Of a DNA stretch of 6,955 nt, positions 5,431-6,955 are shown piece after piece. Source of the DNA: Gammaproteobacteria bacterium (GTDB lineage Bacteria; Pseudomonadota; Gammaproteobacteria; Steroidobacterales; Rariloculaceae); the NCBI GenBank assembly GCA_016927175.1, contig JAFGNC010000001.1, forward strand, positions 1 through 6,955, in the 5' to 3' direction. The stretch's first letter is position 1. Each line of letters opens with the position of its first letter. Under the pieces are notes generated by a model that was given only the letters and a program-made list of their open reading frames with translations, was not told the origin of the DNA and did not search any database. A program made the position numbers and the translations under genes.

Positions 5431-5979
5431 TCAAGGCCCCTGATTGACGGTTATGTCGATCCCTGGGATCGGGTCCCCGGCGCGGCGGCTATCGCGGACC
5501 GCATCGAGGCCCTGCCTTTCCCCCGCCTGCCGGGCGTTGAGCGCATTACCGGCATCCACTTTCGTGGCACGGCGGTTGTCGGGTGCCGCATCGAGGTGTT
5601 GCCCCTCCCCCACCTGCCGCGCGTCGAGGGCATTGCCCGCATTCGCTTCGGTGGCGCCGCTGCCGGGGGCGGTATCGAGGTCCTGCCCTTCCGCTGCCTG
5701 CCGTGCACCGAGGGCATTGCCGGCGTCCACTCTGGTGCCTCGGCGGATATCCGCTTTCTCTATACCGCGAGCAGAAGCGTCCGCGCGACCATCGCCATCC
5801 AGATCGCCATCCAGAGCCCCATCGCTCTGCGCCGGGGGCGCTGTCTGATTGACGAGTTCATCGGCCAGTTTCTTGAGGTCGGCAGCACTCGCAGGCACCG
5901 CGATCGTCGTCAGCCACGCGGCGGCTACAGTGCCGGAAAGAAACTGTCGCAGGCTGCATGGCGGTACTGGTGTAATCAT
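5431..5979 (-). CDS. Exported protein of unknown function with three 28-29-residue repeats
   Basis: This is a 182-residue secreted or periplasmic protein from the ATG at 5979. That ATG is preferred over the in-frame ATG at 5991 (186 residues) because GGGA lies six bases before it. The signal peptide is clear: a hydrophobic core FLSGTVAAAWLTTIAV and cleavage near VPASA-ADLKK (about residue 32). A short amphipathic stretch DLKKLADELVNQ follows, then an acidic loop DGALDGDLDGDGRADA (about 53-68) resembling calcium-binding D-x-D-x-D-G loops. Three repeats follow with cores GNALGARQAAEGQDLDTAPG (87-106), GNALDARQVGEGQHLDAAPD (115-134) and GNALNARQAGERQGLDAVRD (144-163). The end is GDPIPGIDITVNQGP. 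I do not recognise the family. The opposite strand is also open here, but only this strand has a signal peptide and a ribosome-binding site. Its promoter should lie in 5980-6265 and was not identified. Confidence 0.75.
   Translation of the reverse strand: MITPVPPCSLRQFLSGTVAAAWLTTIAVPASAADLKKLADELVNQTAPPAQSDGALDGDLDGDGRADASARGIEKADIRRGTRVDAGNALGARQAAEGQDLDTAPGSGATEANAGNALDARQVGEGQHLDAAPDNRRATKVDAGNALNARQAGERQGLDAVRDSRRAGDPIPGIDITVNQGP
5491..5721 (-). repeat. Three in-frame degenerate repeats within the exported protein gene
   Basis: Repeat cores of 60 bases begin (minus strand) at 5721, 5637 and 5550, spaced 84 and 87 bases. The spacing differs by one codon and keeps frame. All begin GNAL and share ARQ and LD residues, while intervening residues differ. 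This suggests old duplication with protein-level selection, not recent slippage. Confidence 0.8.
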
Positions 5980-6186
5980 GGCTCGTCCCATCAGATGTAT
6001 CGGCAGAAGGACTGCAGTTACGCACGGGAGTGCCGGTATAGCAAGAGAACCACGGCGGCTTTTCTCGAAGAGACTCGCAAGCAGCGCACACCGTCCGAAT
6101 GAGCTCCGACGTTATGTGACAGGACCTGCGATATCGGTGCGCGGCACGACGAAAAGCACCGTGAAACCGCGACATTGCGAAGCGAC

Positions 6187-6239
6187 CTCTGCGGAGGGAT
6201 TTCCTTAACGATTCTTATTCAGGAAACCGCTCCGCGGAG
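6187..6239 (-). terminator. Long imperfect inverted repeat after the amidohydrolase gene, probable terminator
   Basis: Arms 6187-6205 (CTCTGCGGAGGGATTTCCT) and 6221-6239 (AGGAAACCGCTCCGCGGAG) pair at 16 of 19 positions across a 15-base AT-rich loop. The right arm also contains the self-complementary CTCCGCGGAG (6230-6239). Read on the minus strand the structure starts 26 bases past the amidohydrolase stop, as a terminator would. No T-tract follows it on either strand, so it may instead be a repeated palindromic element or a site upstream of the repeat-protein gene. Confidence 0.5.
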
Positions 6240-6265
6240 GGCGGGCTGTGCCGCCGCGCCGCCGC

Positions 6266-6955
6266 TCAGGCGTCGATCCGCAGAAGCTCGATCAGATTGC
6301 CGCCGAGAATGGCCGCCTTGTCAGTATCGCTCAGGAATTCCGCCTCGACGATCACGTCGATCGTATCGGGCCACAGGTAAGGCAGATCCGAGCCGTAGAC
6401 GACCTGGCTTGGGCCGGTCTCTGCGATCAGGTGTCGCAAACCTTCGCTCGAGAATACCATCGAATCGACCAGCACCTGATCGGTCAGATACTCGCTCGGC
6501 TTTCGCCGGTTCGCGCAGTCCACGCCATCGCGCTCGCACGCGTAATCGCTGCGGCCGAGGTACGACGGCAGAAACCCGCCGCCGTGCGCCGCACACAGCT
6601 TCAGCCGCGGGAAGCGATCCAGCGCGCCGTCGAAGATCATGCGGCTCAGGAACACCGTCGTCTCGAGCGGGTTGCCGACGACGTTGTCGAGGCCGCCGCG
6701 GCCGTCGAGCGCGCCGTCGCGCACCAGATGCTGCGCGTTGTTCGGATGCATGAAGACCGGCACGCCGAGCGCCTCGGCCTTCGCCCAGAACGGATCGAAC
6801 TTCGGCAGAGAAGGCGACTCTCCGTTCACATGGCCGCCGATCGACGCACCGCGGTGACCGAGCTCGACGACAGCACGCTCGAGCTGCTCGGCCGCGAGCG
6901 CCGGATGCTGCAGCGCGACGGGCGTCAGCGCGACGAAACGCTCGGGATGCTCGGC
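6266..6955 (-). CDS. Amidohydrolase-2 (ACMSD-like) family metal-dependent hydrolase or decarboxylase, N-terminal part outside the window
   Basis: The frame is open to the right edge (first visible residues AEHPERFVALTPVAL), so the start lies beyond 6955. The 229 visible residues are the C-terminal two-thirds of a TIM-barrel enzyme of the amidohydrolase-2 family. This family includes aminocarboxymuconate-semialdehyde decarboxylase and related decarboxylases and hydrolases of aromatic-ring degradation. Visible family hallmarks are ALGVPVFMHPNN with a metal-ligand-type histidine, KLCAAHGGGFLPSYLGR with the second histidine, and VVYGSDLPYLWPD with the catalytic aspartate. The conserved ending INGNA-like motif appears as ILGGNLIELL. 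The N-terminal HxH metal motif is not in the window. The substrate cannot be assigned. The GTG at 6829 is internal. A long inverted repeat follows the stop codon. Confidence 0.92.
   Translation of the reverse strand, partial: AEHPERFVALTPVALQHPALAAEQLERAVVELGHRGASIGGHVNGESPSLPKFDPFWAKAEALGVPVFMHPNNAQHLVRDGALDGRGGLDNVVGNPLETTVFLSRMIFDGALDRFPRLKLCAAHGGGFLPSYLGRSDYACERDGVDCANRRKPSEYLTDQVLVDSMVFSSEGLRHLIAETGPSQVVYGSDLPYLWPDTIDVIVEAEFLSDTDKAAILGGNLIELLRIDA

Noticed and set aside
5491..5721. Regular repeats considered as a CRISPR array
   Set aside because: Spacing of 84-87 bases is in coding frame, repeats are degenerate at DNA level, and no cas gene is present. They are protein repeats.
5413..6102. 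Plus-strand open frame of 229 codons opposite the exported repeat protein
   Set aside because: It shows repeats only because it is the complement of the repeat gene. It lacks a signal peptide and a good ribosome-binding site, whereas the minus-strand frame has both.
5849..6208. Plus-strand frame with a signal-peptide-like beginning
   Set aside because: Its hydrophobic start is the antisense of the real signal peptide region of the minus-strand gene. The rest is basic and featureless.
6175..6753. Plus-strand open frame of 192 codons opposite the amidohydrolase
   Set aside because: It is arginine-rich and motif-free; the minus strand carries the amidohydrolase active-site motifs.

Overview
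The window is GC-rich (roughly two-thirds G+C by eye) with compact bacterial coding. It looks like a chromosomal segment of a high-GC proteobacterium. The Ax21-like outer-membrane barrel and the winged-helix/TolB-like/TPR regulator suggest a gammaproteobacterium near Xanthomonadales or Steroidobacterales. That placement is inference; no marker gene is present.

Layout. 1-715 (+): 3' part of an ECF41-type (SigJ-like) sigma factor with its fused SnoaL-like regulatory domain. 750-2420 (-): convergent to it, a soluble one-component regulator with a winged helix, a TolB-like domain and TPRs. 2613-2966 (-): a small YCII/DGPF-domain protein of a family often found beside ECF sigma factors. 2967-4015: a lower-GC stretch. 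It contains a perfect TTGACA hexamer, the 3' remnant of an open frame, a 90-base structure closely resembling an integron attC site (3335-3424), and a MAPEG-family membrane protein gene (3453-3845). 4016-4582 (+): an exported small outer-membrane beta-barrel whose Shine-Dalgarno lies in a near-perfect hairpin. 4809-5348 (+): a six-helix membrane protein of unknown function. 5431-5979 (-): an exported repeat protein with an acidic D-x-D-x-D-G-like loop. 6266-6955 (-): an ACMSD/amidohydrolase-2 family enzyme cut by the window end.

The left third (sigma factor, regulator, YCII protein) reads as a small signalling neighbourhood. The middle looks like an acquired insert, best explained as a gene-cassette remnant carried by a lone attC site with no integrase in view. 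The right part holds unrelated envelope and metabolic genes separated by hairpin terminators. The most unusual items are the solitary attC-like site ahead of the MAPEG gene, the sequestered ribosome-binding site of the barrel gene, the 28-29-residue repeat protein, and a long imperfect inverted repeat at 6187-6239. No tRNA, rRNA, CRISPR array, transposase or integrase was seen.
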